The notes beneath the pieces were generated by a model. The model did not search any database, was not told where the DNA came from, and saw only the letters and a list, made by a program, of their open reading frames with translations. The translations under genes were made by a program, and so were the position numbers. This document shows, piece after piece, positions 1 to 6,206 of a stretch of 6,483 bases of DNA. The stretch's first letter is position 1. Each line of letters opens with the position of its first letter. The DNA comes from Anaerolineales bacterium (GTDB lineage Bacteria; Chloroflexota; Anaerolineae; Anaerolineales; Villigracilaceae), in NCBI GenBank assembly GCA_028689195.1, contig JAQTWR010000157.1, forward strand, positions 1-6,483. The letters run 5' to 3'.

Positions 1-40
1 GGAGCGCTAAAATCCGCCGACTTACAAACCTTTAACTCAC

Positions 41-46
41 AAGGAG
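41..46 (+). promoter_or_regulatory. Ribosome binding site of the LLM oxidoreductase gene
   Basis: AAGGAG lies 7 nt before the ATG at 54, a near-perfect Shine-Dalgarno sequence with ideal spacing. It fixes the start codon of the downstream gene. Only 40 bases precede it in the window, and I see no convincing -35/-10 pair in them. Confidence 0.85.
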
Positions 47-53
47 AAAAACT

Positions 54-1052
54 ATGACCGAACGTATTGCCCTTTATTTGCAAGACTCGCACGATCTGCG
101 CGATGGCTTGGAGTACGCCAAATACGCGGAAGAAAAAGGTTTTGAAGCCGTGTGGCAAGCCGAATCAAGATTGGTGCGCGACGCAATCGTACCGATGGCG
201 GCTTACGCGGCGGTAACAAACAATATCAAAGTTGGATCGGGCGTGATTAACAACTGGACGCGCAATATCGGTTTGCTCGCCGCGACCTTCCTCACGCTGG
301 ACGACCTTGCGCCAAATCGCGTCATCTGCGGGCTTGGCGCGTGGTGGGACCCGCTAGCCAAAAACGTGGGCATTGACCGCAAGAAACCGCTGACCGCCAT
401 GAAAGAAACCGTTCAAGTGATGAGACGGTTATTAAATCTGGAGCGCGTCTCGTTCGACGGCGAATTTATCCATGTAAAAGATATCGAACTCGACGTAGTG
501 CATGGCAGGCGCGAACCGCGCAACGTCCCCATTATGATCGGCGCGACAGGCGATATGATGATGGAACTCACGGGCGAGGTCGCGGACGGCGCGGTCTTGA
601 ATTACTGCGTCGAACCTTCCTACAACGACAAAGCGCTGGAATTGCTCGATAAGGGTTTGCAAAAATCGGGGCGCAAAATGGAAAACTTCGACCGCCCGCA
701 ATTAATCGTCTGCTCGGTGGATGAAGACCACGACAAGGCGATTGATTATTCCAAGATGCTGCTCTGTCAATACATGGCGCAGCAACCGCACATCGCCAAA
801 GCGTCGGGCGTCTCGGACGAAGTAGTGCATGAGATTCAATCCATTTTGGGATGGCCCGCCACCAAAGAACAGATCAATAAAGCCAAACACTTTGTTCCCG
901 ACGAACTTGTCCTCAAAATTACAGCCTCTGGCACGCCCGCCGAAGCCCGCGCCAAAGTTGCGGAATACGTCAAACGCGGATGCACCTGCCCCATTTTGTA
1001 TCCCGTCGGCGGAAACTTCAAGTTGTTGATTGACACCTTCGCGCAGAAGTAA
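54..1052 (+). CDS. LLM class flavin/F420-dependent oxidoreductase
   Basis: This 332-residue protein belongs to the bacterial luciferase-like superfamily: TIM-barrel enzymes that use FMN or coenzyme F420 for monooxygenation or hydride transfer in the cytoplasm. The N-terminal strand and first helix (IALYLQ, then [17 protein letters not shown] at about 18-34) are typical. They are followed by [14 protein letters not shown] (58-71), the region that in Mer-like members holds the cofactor-binding bulge, then GLGAWW (93-98), and the superfamily segment [24 protein letters not shown] (158-181). The C-terminal [19 protein letters not shown] (292-310) matches the usual end of these proteins. Length is normal for the family. 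The ATG is set by a strong AAGGAG 7 nt upstream. It resembles methylenetetrahydromethanopterin reductase-type (F420) members more than luciferase itself, but substrate and cofactor cannot be read from the sequence. It stands alone on the + strand, convergent with the fab-his cluster. Confidence 0.9.
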   Translation: MTERIALYLQDSHDLRDGLEYAKYAEEKGFEAVWQAESRLVRDAIVPMAAYAAVTNNIKVGSGVINNWTRNIGLLAATFLTLDDLAPNRVICGLGAWWDPLAKNVGIDRKKPLTAMKETVQVMRRLLNLERVSFDGEFIHVKDIELDVVHGRREPRNVPIMIGATGDMMMELTGEVADGAVLNYCVEPSYNDKALELLDKGLQKSGRKMENFDRPQLIVCSVDEDHDKAIDYSKMLLCQYMAQQPHIAKASGVSDEVVHEIQSILGWPATKEQINKAKHFVPDELVLKITASGTPAEARAKVAEYVKRGCTCPILYPVGGNFKLLIDTFAQK

Positions 1053-1060
1053 AAAAATAC

Positions 1061-1094
1061 AAACCTCCGAGACTTTGCAGCGTCTCGGAGGTTT
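1061..1094. terminator. Bidirectional intrinsic terminator between convergent genes
   Basis: A perfect 13-bp stem (AAACCTCCGAGAC at 1061-1073, GTCTCGGAGGTTT at 1082-1094) encloses an 8-nt loop. On the - strand the stem is followed after 3 nt by seven T (1057-1051), a good intrinsic terminator for the cluster ending at 1112. On the + strand it ends in TTTT (1092-1095) with a further run of T at 1107-1113, so it should also stop the LLM oxidoreductase transcript. The - strand T run overlaps the last bases of the + strand stop codon, showing how tightly the two 3' ends are packed. Confidence 0.88.
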
Positions 1095-1111
1095 TACGCG
1101 TCGTTATTTTT

Positions 1112-2056
1112 TTACACTTCGATTCCATTCCCCAACAAAAAATCCACCTTCATCCACGCGCCAAGCGTGGATTTTTGTTCCGCCGCATTCAAGCCCAAAT
1201 TTCGCCCAAGCGGATGACTCGCCAGCGGCGCGACGTTCAGCATATACGGTTTGAGAAAAACACCGCCCTCGTAAAATATTTCTATCTTCAGCGGCGCTTC
1301 GATAATTTTTTGATAGCAGGCTTTATGCGTATCCTGCGCGTCGCGGAATTGCTTGAGGAAAACAAGGGGAATATGGTCGTTGATCAAACGCGAAGCAAAC
1401 CCCACCGCGCCATTATCCATATCTTTGCGAATCCTTCTAAACAGATCGTCCGCCATAGTCGTCTTGACGGCGTTCAAATCGGCGGGCTGGGACGAGAGAG
1501 ACGACGCAAAGGGACGCAAATGAATCAAGCGTTCCTTTTGAGCAATCGCGTCCGCGCGAAATTGCTTGAAGCCAAGCACATCCGCTGAAAATTCGGGCTT
1601 CTGAATCCGCGTTGGTTTTTGAATTTGAGCGAGCTGTTTATTGAAGCCAAATACTTCGCGCCCCGTTGCGATAGCGCTGCCCTCGTCCACAAACAGATAG
1701 GGCAAAAACCACGCCAGATGATGCGGCAGATAAACGCCGTTCGTCTTTTTCATGGCGACGGTCAACACCCAAAAGCCGATTTCCGCTTCGGGGATAAGCC
1801 CCGCCTGCGCGTCGCGCTCGTCGCGCGAAGAGACAAGCATATCCGCGAAGACCAGCATCACCGAAGACGAGAGCGGCGCGTATTTGTAAGTAAAATCGTC
1901 AGAGACGTTCAACGCGTTATCGCAAAGAGTCGAAAGACTTTTGACGTCCGCGCCAAACAAAAACGCCACAAGGTTTGCGTCTTTTTGCAAATACGGCGCG
2001 CGGAAAACGGGAAAGCCAAGTCCGTTATCGGCGTAATTGGGGAGCATGGTTGTCAC
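1112..2056 (-). CDS. Acetoacetate decarboxylase-like (ADC superfamily) protein
   Basis: The ORF encodes 314 residues from a GTG at 2056, or 311 from the ATG at 2047. The middle carries the ADC-fold signature: YLFVDEGSAIATGREVFGFNKQLA at about 120-143 corresponds to YLDNEPAIAVGRELSAYPKKLG of the Clostridium acetobutylicum enzyme. In that alignment K140 matches the Schiff-base lysine (K115), but the next residue is Gln (Q141) where the classical enzyme has K116, and the position of R29 is alanine by my hand alignment. The protein is also longer than the roughly 245-residue decarboxylase, with extra sequence after about residue 160. I therefore call the superfamily, not acetoacetate decarboxylation; ADC relatives include aldolase-dehydratases and proteins of unknown role. 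GAGG lies 10 nt before ATG-2047 but only 1 nt before GTG-2056, which favours ATG. The gene is translationally coupled to the 91-codon gene upstream. Confidence 0.75.
   Translation of the reverse strand: MTTMLPNYADNGLGFPVFRAPYLQKDANLVAFLFGADVKSLSTLCDNALNVSDDFTYKYAPLSSSVMLVFADMLVSSRDERDAQAGLIPEAEIGFWVLTVAMKKTNGVYLPHHLAWFLPYLFVDEGSAIATGREVFGFNKQLAQIQKPTRIQKPEFSADVLGFKQFRADAIAQKERLIHLRPFASSLSSQPADLNAVKTTMADDLFRRIRKDMDNGAVGFASRLINDHIPLVFLKQFRDAQDTHKACYQKIIEAPLKIEIFYEGGVFLKPYMLNVAPLASHPLGRNLGLNAAEQKSTLGAWMKVDFLLGNGIEV
1152..1177 (+). terminator. Second + strand terminator-like hairpin, inside the convergent gene
   Basis: ATCCACGC (1152-1159) and GCGTGGAT (1165-1172) form an 8-bp GC-rich stem with a 5-nt loop, followed at once by TTTT (1173-1176) and G. 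In + orientation this has the form of an intrinsic terminator. It lies within the coding 3' end of the acetoacetate-decarboxylase-like gene on the other strand, about 100 nt past the LLM oxidoreductase stop codon. On the - strand no T tract follows, so it should not stop that gene. AAAAATCCAC at 1138-1147 can also pair with GTGGATTTTT at 1167-1176 as an alternative fold. Confidence 0.5.
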
Positions 2057-2328
2057 GCCTCGTAGTCTATATCCTCGTCATCCACGATGACGGGCGGCGC
2101 GGTATTGAGCGCATACGCCCAAACGCCGCTCTCGTTCATCAGAGCGGCGACCTCGTAAGGGGTGAGCAGAAATTCCATTTGCTGCGCTTCGATAAATTCC
2201 AAAATTAATTGATGCGAGGGTCTTTCCGTTTTGAAACTTTTCTGAATATGATTGAGGAAATATTTGGCGCTTTCGCGCGAGATTTGAAATTGCGACGCGA
2301 TTTTTTCAAAGGGTTTTATTTTATCCAT
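2053..2328 (-). CDS. Small unknown protein with helix-turn-helix-like N-terminus
   Basis: I do not recognise a family for this 91-residue protein. Residues 6-30 (PFEKIASQFQISRESAKYFL and onward) have the look of a helix-turn-helix: a short helix with IA, a turn, then IS before a second helix. The middle (about 40-68) is predicted helical and contains LTPYEVAALMNESG. The C-terminus is acidic (VDDEDIDYEA, 82-91). It has no signal peptide or membrane segment. The ATG at 2328 has no good Shine-Dalgarno sequence. The stop TGA (2055-2053) overlaps a possible GTG start of the ADC-like gene, and ATG-2047 lies 5 nt past the stop, so the two are very likely co-translated. The gene starts 36 nt after the hisD stop codon. 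A DNA-binding or adaptor role is only a guess. The coupling and the lack of a better reading frame support it as a real gene. Confidence 0.65.
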   Translation of the reverse strand: MDKIKPFEKIASQFQISRESAKYFLNHIQKSFKTERPSHQLILEFIEAQQMEFLLTPYEVAALMNESGVWAYALNTAPPVIVDDEDIDYEA

Positions 2329-2334
2329 GCGTTG

Positions 2335-2340
2335 ATTGTA
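2335..2340 (-). promoter_or_regulatory. Possible leaderless promoter -10 box for the 91-codon gene
   Basis: On the - strand TACAAT (5 of 6 to TATAAT) sits exactly 6 nt before the ATG at 2328, so transcription would be expected to start at or next to the A of the start codon. That would explain the absence of a good ribosome binding site. There is no recognisable -35 element 16-18 nt upstream, so this remains weak. Confidence 0.28.
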
Positions 2341-2364
2341 CCTGACTGTCGGGTCTTATCCGCA

Positions 2365-3705
2365 TCAGGAAGCGCCGTTCCCCGCCACGCGATTATCGGC
2401 AGAGCGCGCGTGGGCTTCGAGTCCTTCGGCGCGGGCAATGAGCGCGGCAGACTTCGACAACTCGCGCCCGGTGGATTCGTCCAACCCGATCAGGCTGATG
2501 ATCTTGATAAAGTCCCACACATTGAGCGGGGATGCAAAACGCGCGGTTCCGCCGGTGGGCATCACATGGCTCGGACCCGCAACATAATCTCCCAGCACTT
2601 CAAACGAATACTCGCCCATAAAGATTCCGCCCGCCGCGTTGACCTTGCCGCTCCACGCCCAAGGATCGCGCACAGACAAACAAAGATGTTCGGGACCATA
2701 GGCGTTGGAAAGTTCGACGGCTTCGTCAAGGTCTTTGGTAACGACAATGCCGCTCTTATTCGGCAGAGACTGCGCGACAATTTCGGCGCGCGGCAGAGTT
2801 TCCATTTGTTTGCCCACTTCGATTTGAACGGCTTCGGCGAGTTGTTTCGAGGGCGTGAGCAAAATGGCGGAGGCAAGCACATCATGTTCGGCTTGCGCCA
2901 ACAAATCAGACGCGACCCACGCGGGGTTTGCAAACTCATCGGCGATGACGACGGTTTCGGTGGGACCCGCAAGCCCGTCAATGCCGACCGTTCCGAAAAC
3001 CTGCTTCTTGGCAATCGTCACAAACAAATTGCCGGGACCAAAAATCTTATCCACCGCGCGGATGGATTCTGTGCCATACGCCAGCGCGCCGATGGCTTGC
3101 GCGCCGCCCATCGCGTAGACTTCGTCCACGCCGACGATGGCGGCAGCCGCTAAAACAATCGGGGCAATCTCGCCTGTTCCGCGCTGCGGCGGGACAGCCA
3201 GCACAATTTCTTTCACGCCCGCCACCTTCGCGGGAACGGCAGACATCAACACGCTGGAAGGCAGCGGCGCGGTGCCGCCGGGGATATACAAACCTACGCG
3301 CTGAATCGGGCGAATCAACTGCCCCAGCACGCCGCCCATCTCTTGCGTGATCCACGATGCGAGCGGCTGCTTTTTGTAAAAGGATTCGACGCGGCGCGCG
3401 GAAACCTCGAGCGCGGCGCGCTGCTGCGTTGAAATAGAATCTAACGCGGCGCGGAGCGCATCCTTTGAGACGCGGAAACTCTGCGGGGTTTTTCCATCCA
3501 GTTTTGAAGTCCAGTTGCGAAGCGCGGAATCCCCCTCCGCGCGAATATCGCGCAGGATGCGAGTCACGGCTTCGTAGGGAGAAATCCGCTCGCCAAAAAG
3601 GGATTCAAGACGGTCGAGCATGGCGGCGGGAACGTTCGCGTCATCCAATGGAATGCGGCGCAGAATGGTTTGCTTTGCCGCCGCAGAATCGAGAATAGAA
3701 ATCAT
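2365..3705 (-). CDS. hisD: Histidinol dehydrogenase
   Basis: HisD is the zinc-dependent, NAD-linked cytoplasmic enzyme that oxidises L-histidinol via histidinal to L-histidine, the last two reactions of histidine synthesis. The 446-residue protein is slightly longer than the usual 430. Numbering from ATG-3705, all four zinc ligands of the E. coli enzyme are present: Q271 and H274 in [10 protein letters not shown]373 in [14 protein letters not shown], and H432 in [10 protein letters not shown]. The catalytic pair E339-H340 (GPEHL) and the substrate-binding glutamate E427 are present with E. coli spacing. FGPGN (222-226) and YIPGG (140-144) are also typical. The frame stays open upstream to 3858, but ATG-3705 is chosen because AAGGAAG lies 7 nt before it and the protein then starts where the family does; the extra codons overlap fabH. 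It follows fabH by 2 nt, so it is surely co-transcribed with it. A related dehydrogenase of other alcohols is possible but less likely. Confidence 0.93.
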   Translation of the reverse strand: MISILDSAAAKQTILRRIPLDDANVPAAMLDRLESLFGERISPYEAVTRILRDIRAEGDSALRNWTSKLDGKTPQSFRVSKDALRAALDSISTQQRAALEVSARRVESFYKKQPLASWITQEMGGVLGQLIRPIQRVGLYIPGGTAPLPSSVLMSAVPAKVAGVKEIVLAVPPQRGTGEIAPIVLAAAAIVGVDEVYAMGGAQAIGALAYGTESIRAVDKIFGPGNLFVTIAKKQVFGTVGIDGLAGPTETVVIADEFANPAWVASDLLAQAEHDVLASAILLTPSKQLAEAVQIEVGKQMETLPRAEIVAQSLPNKSGIVVTKDLDEAVELSNAYGPEHLCLSVRDPWAWSGKVNAAGGIFMGEYSFEVLGDYVAGPSHVMPTGGTARFASPLNVWDFIKIISLIGLDESTGRELSKSAALIARAEGLEAHARSADNRVAGNGAS

Positions 3706-3707
3706 GG

Positions 3708-4811
3708 TTAAACTTCCTTGCTGGAGAGGAAGCCTTCGATGCGGCGCCAGATGCGGCGCAAGAGCGAGCGCAAGCGGGCAAAGAGACGATACGGTTCGGT
3801 GCGGATATGTTTCTTGGCTGGGATGGGTCCCGTCCACTCTACGACCATCGCGCCCCAAGTCAGCCCCGCGCCAAAACCAACCAACACGATTTTGTCGCCG
3901 GGTTTGATCTGTCCCTTTTGCAAAGCGTCCACCGCCGCAATTGGGATGGAAGCGGTGGAGGTGTTTCCGTAACGGTCTACGTTGATTATGAATTTATCCA
4001 GCGACATTTTCAGGTATTTCGCGGCGGTTTTGATAATGCGAAAGTTCGCCTGATGCGGGACGATCCATTGAATATCGTCGAGCGTTAACTTGGCGGGTTC
4101 GAGCGCTTCCAGTACGGCTTGTCCCATTACGCGCGTCGCAAAGCGGAAGACTTCCTTGCCGTCCATTTGAATAAAATGTTTACCTTCGTGAATGGTGGCT
4201 TCGGTGGCGGGGAAGCGCGTTCCGCCGCCGGGCAAAATCAGCGCGTCGGCGCCTGAACCGTCGGAGTGCATTACGGCAGAGATCACGCCGCCGGGCTTAT
4301 CGCTGGCTTGCAGGACAAACGCGCCCGCGCCGTCTCCGAACAAGATGCAGGTGTTGCGGTCTTTCCAATCCACAAAGCGCGAAAGCGTTTCTGTGCCGAC
4401 CACCAGCGCGCTCTTGATCGAGCCGCTGCGAATGGCTTGCGCCGCCATATTCATCGAGAAGATGAATCCCGTGCAGGCGGCTTGCAGGTCGAAGGCGCCG
4501 GCTTTTGTCGCGCCGATTTGATCTTGAATCAGGCACGCCGTCGCGGGGAAAAAATATTCGGGCGAAGACGAAGTGCAGATAATCAGGTCGAGTTCGGTGG
4601 GCGCAAGGTTTGCGACTTGCAGGGCTTTGAGCGCAGCCTCTACGCCAAGCGTGGACGGGAATTCGTGTTCGCGGGCGATGCGCCGCTCGCGGATTCCTGT
4701 GTGGTCGCGAATCCATTCATCATTGGTGTCCACCAATTTTGAAATATCGTCGTTGGTCAATATCAGTTCGGGAACGTGCATCCCCCATCCCGTAATATGC
4801 GCGAATGGCAT
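3708..4811 (-). CDS. fabH: 3-oxoacyl-ACP synthase III (KAS III) with a basic C-terminal extension
   Basis: FabH carries out the first condensation of type II fatty acid synthesis, joining an acyl-CoA primer to malonyl-ACP. The thiolase-fold catalytic triad is complete: C113 in [10 protein letters not shown]253 in VPHQAN, and N283 in [10 protein letters not shown], with [10 protein letters not shown] (312-321) near the end. N-terminal [16 protein letters not shown] (29-44) is a family hallmark. The core ends at about VEWTGP (325-329), near the usual 320-330 residue length, but the ORF continues for about 38 residues to 367. This tail is rich in Arg and Lys and looks like an amphipathic helix, which ordinary FabH lacks. 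ATG-4811 is supported by AAGGAG 5 nt upstream. The gene starts 10 nt after fabF and ends 2 nt before hisD. A FabH-like enzyme for another acyl starter is possible, but the neighbour fabF favours fatty acid synthesis. Primer preference cannot be read from the sequence. Confidence 0.93.
   Translation of the reverse strand: MPFAHITGWGMHVPELILTNDDISKLVDTNDEWIRDHTGIRERRIAREHEFPSTLGVEAALKALQVANLAPTELDLIICTSSSPEYFFPATACLIQDQIGATKAGAFDLQAACTGFIFSMNMAAQAIRSGSIKSALVVGTETLSRFVDWKDRNTCILFGDGAGAFVLQASDKPGGVISAVMHSDGSGADALILPGGGTRFPATEATIHEGKHFIQMDGKEVFRFATRVMGQAVLEALEPAKLTLDDIQWIVPHQANFRIIKTAAKYLKMSLDKFIINVDRYGNTSTASIPIAAVDALQKGQIKPGDKIVLVGFGAGLTWGAMVVEWTGPIPAKKHIRTEPYRLFARLRSLLRRIWRRIEGFLSSKEV
3713..3719 (-). 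promoter_or_regulatory. Ribosome binding site of hisD inside the end of fabH
   Basis: On the - strand AAGGAAG ends 7 nt before the hisD ATG (3705). It is formed by the last codons of fabH (Lys-Glu, just before Val and stop). It decides the hisD start against the longer open frame and shows tight coupling of the two genes. Confidence 0.8.
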
Positions 4812-4816
4812 TCTTG

Positions 4817-4822
4817 CTCCTT
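4817..4822 (-). promoter_or_regulatory. Ribosome binding site of fabH
   Basis: On the - strand AAGGAG starts on the last base of the fabF stop codon (TAA, 4824-4822) and ends 5 nt before the fabH ATG. It fixes the start and indicates co-translation of fabF and fabH. Confidence 0.8.
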
Positions 4823-6063
4823 TATTTGTTAAAGCGGCTTAAGATCAAAGTTGCGTTATGTCCGCCGAAGCCGAACGAATTGGACATGGCGTGTCGCGGC
4901 TCGGCTTTGCGCGGCTGGTTGGGAATGTAATCGAGGTCGCAATCGGGGTCGGGCATTGAGTAATTGATGGTGGGCGGCAGGGTGTTATCTAACAACGCCA
5001 TCGCGCAAATCATGGCTTCCAACGCGCCCGACGCGCCCAGCAAATGTCCGGTCATGGATTTGGTTGACGAAACCGGAATTTTATAAGCCTGCTCGCCAAA
5101 CACGGTCTTGATTGCCTTCGTTTCAATCTTATCATTTAACGGCGTGGATGTGCCGTGCGCGTTGATATAGTCAATATCGGTAATTTGAAGCGCGGCGTCT
5201 TCCAACGCAAAGCGCATCGAGTTGACCGCGCCCGCGCCGTCTTCGGAAGGCGCGGAAATATGGTGCGCGTCATCGGTTGTGCCGTAGCCGCTGAACTCGC
5301 ATAAAATTTCCGCGCCGCGCGCCAGAGCGCTTTCCAGCGACTCAAGAACCAGCATCGCCGCGCCTTCGCCCATTACAAATCCGTCGCGATCTTTGTTGAA
5401 CGGACGCGACGCGCGCTGCGGGTCGTCGTTGCGCGTGGAAAGCGCGGTCATTGCGTTCATGCCCGCTATCGCAATCGCGATGACAGACGCTTCGGAAGCG
5501 CCCGCAATCATCGCGTCTGCCGCGCCGCGTCGAATCATCTCGGCGGCTTCGCCGAGCGCGTTTGCGCCCGAAGCGCACGCCGTTGCAAGCGACATATTCG
5601 CGCCGCGCGCGCCAAAGCGAATGGCGAGATTTCCCGCCGCGCTGTCGGAGATCATCATCGGGATGAGGAAAGGACTGACGCGGTCGGGTCCGCGCTGGCG
5701 CAGGGTTTCGTACTGCTCAAGCAGCGTTCCAATTCCGCCGATCCCTGTGCCAATCAAAATCCCCACGCGGTCGCGGTTCGATTCGTCAATTTTCAAGCCT
5801 GATTGCTCCAGCGCTTCTAAAGCGGCGGCGGTTGCAAGTTGGGCAAAGCGATCCATTTTACGCGCGTCGCGCGCGCCGAATAAAGCGGCGGCGTCGAAAT
5901 TTTTGACTTCGGCGGCGAATTTTGTCTTGTGCGAACTTGCGTCGAAAAGCGTAATCGGCGCCATGCCCGATTTCCCCTCTAACAAAGAGCTCCATGTATC
6001 TTTTACGTTATTCCCTACAGGGCTTACGCAGCCCAGCCCCGTTACGACGACACGTTTTCTCAT
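4822..6063 (-). CDS. fabF: 3-oxoacyl-ACP synthase II (KAS II)
   Basis: FabF elongates acyl-ACP by decarboxylative Claisen condensation with malonyl-ACP in the cytoplasm. The 413-residue protein has the family length, and its key residues fall at the same numbers as in E. coli FabF: nucleophile C163 (ATACASGANAL), H303 (NAHGTSTPLND), K335 and H340 (SSTKSMTGHLLGASGALEA). The N-terminal RVVVTGLGCVSPVGN, the RPFNKDRDGFVMGEGA segment (220-235) and the C-terminal NSFGFGGHNATLIL are classic. ATG-6063 is set by AAGGAGA upstream. It appears to be the first gene of a - strand operon with fabH and hisD. No acpP or fabG lies beside it, unlike the common fabH-fabD-fabG-acpP-fabF order, so these must be elsewhere. 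The upstream 143 nt hold several hairpins. FabB is less likely given the close positional match to FabF. Confidence 0.95.
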   Translation of the reverse strand: MRKRVVVTGLGCVSPVGNNVKDTWSSLLEGKSGMAPITLFDASSHKTKFAAEVKNFDAAALFGARDARKMDRFAQLATAAALEALEQSGLKIDESNRDRVGILIGTGIGGIGTLLEQYETLRQRGPDRVSPFLIPMMISDSAAGNLAIRFGARGANMSLATACASGANALGEAAEMIRRGAADAMIAGASEASVIAIAIAGMNAMTALSTRNDDPQRASRPFNKDRDGFVMGEGAAMLVLESLESALARGAEILCEFSGYGTTDDAHHISAPSEDGAGAVNSMRFALEDAALQITDIDYINAHGTSTPLNDKIETKAIKTVFGEQAYKIPVSSTKSMTGHLLGASGALEAMICAMALLDNTLPPTINYSMPDPDCDLDYIPNQPRKAEPRHAMSNSFGFGGHNATLILSRFNK

Positions 6064-6070
6064 GCGTGTT

Positions 6071-6077
6071 TCTCCTT
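6071..6077 (-). promoter_or_regulatory. Ribosome binding site of fabF
   Basis: On the - strand AAGGAGA ends 7 nt before the fabF ATG (6063). It is a strong Shine-Dalgarno sequence and confirms the start. Confidence 0.85.
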
Positions 6078-6084
6078 AAGATTT

Positions 6085-6120
6085 TTAACTTGGACTTGCG
6101 CAAGATGGTTTGCGCTGCAT
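6085..6120 (-). other. Possible 11-codon leader ORF upstream of fabF
   Basis: On the - strand ATG at 6120 opens an 11-residue frame, MQRKPSCASPS, ending at TAA (6087-6085), just before the fabF ribosome binding site. AGAGG (6130-6126) lies 5 nt upstream of the ATG, a plausible Shine-Dalgarno sequence. The ORF contains no run of a regulatory amino acid that would point to classical attenuation. It is short enough to arise by chance, so it is offered only as a candidate. Confidence 0.2.
6098..6115. repeat. Small hairpin in the fabF leader
   Basis: GCGCAA (6098-6103) and TTGCGC (6110-6115) form a 6-bp stem with a 6-nt loop. A 10-nt palindrome CTTGCGCAAG (6095-6104) overlaps it. On the - strand it lies in the fabF leader, about 20 nt before the ribosome binding site, without a T tract directly after it. 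Confidence 0.4.
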
Positions 6121-6138
6121 AACGACCTCTAATAAATA

Positions 6139-6161
6139 GAGGACAAGTTGAACTTGTCCTC
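6139..6161 (-). terminator. Perfect inverted repeat, probable terminator of the DinB-like gene
   Basis: GAGGACAAGTT (6139-6149) and AACTTGTCCTC (6151-6161) are perfect 11-nt arms around a single base. As RNA from the - strand this folds as a stem of about 9 bp with a 5-nt loop, followed by TATTTATTA, a broken but T-rich tail. That is consistent with a terminator for the DinB-like gene ending 46 nt upstream. The near-zero spacer would equally suit a dimeric repressor operator in front of fabF. A second stem, CCTCT (6126-6130) with AGAGG (6138-6142), shares bases with it and cannot form at the same time. Confidence 0.5.
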
Positions 6162-6177
6162 CGCATTTGATAATAAC

Positions 6178-6183
6178 ACTATA
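6178..6183 (-). promoter_or_regulatory. Weak candidate -10 box upstream of fabF
   Basis: On the - strand TATAGT (5 of 6 to TATAAT) lies in the AT-rich stretch between the DinB-like gene and the inverted repeat. No good -35 hexamer sits at 16-18 nt. A start here would put the inverted repeat and the other hairpins in the fabF 5' leader. Support is weak. Confidence 0.2.
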
Positions 6184-6206
6184 TTCAACTGGAAGACACG
6201 CCGAAA

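Noticed and set aside
1..57. Frame open from base 1 to a TGA overlapping the ATG at 54 (would end [18 protein letters not shown]), suggesting the end of an upstream gene coupled to the LLM gene.
   Set aside because: Its codons (CTA, TTA, TCA, GGA) are unlike those of the genes in this window, and the stretch is AT-rich and holds the ribosome binding site. Too short to support.
1106..1114. Run of T after the 1061-1094 hairpin as the main + strand termination tract.
   Set aside because: It begins more than 10 nt after the stem, too far for a classical intrinsic terminator. TTTT at 1092-1095 is the closer, weaker tract.
2209..3153. Long + strand open frame (314 codons) opposite hisD and the 91-codon gene.
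   Set aside because: It lies antisense to a complete HisD with all active-site residues, shows low-complexity Arg/Gly/His-rich composition and no family motif. It is a shadow of high-GC coding DNA.
3706..3858. Upstream extension of hisD by 51 codons.
   Set aside because: The extension overlaps fabH, matches no HisD N-terminus, and the ATG at 3705 has a strong ribosome binding site.
5393..6079. 228-codon + strand open frame opposite fabF.
   Set aside because: Antisense to the N-terminal half of a clear FabF, rich in Ala/Ser/Arg without recognisable motifs.
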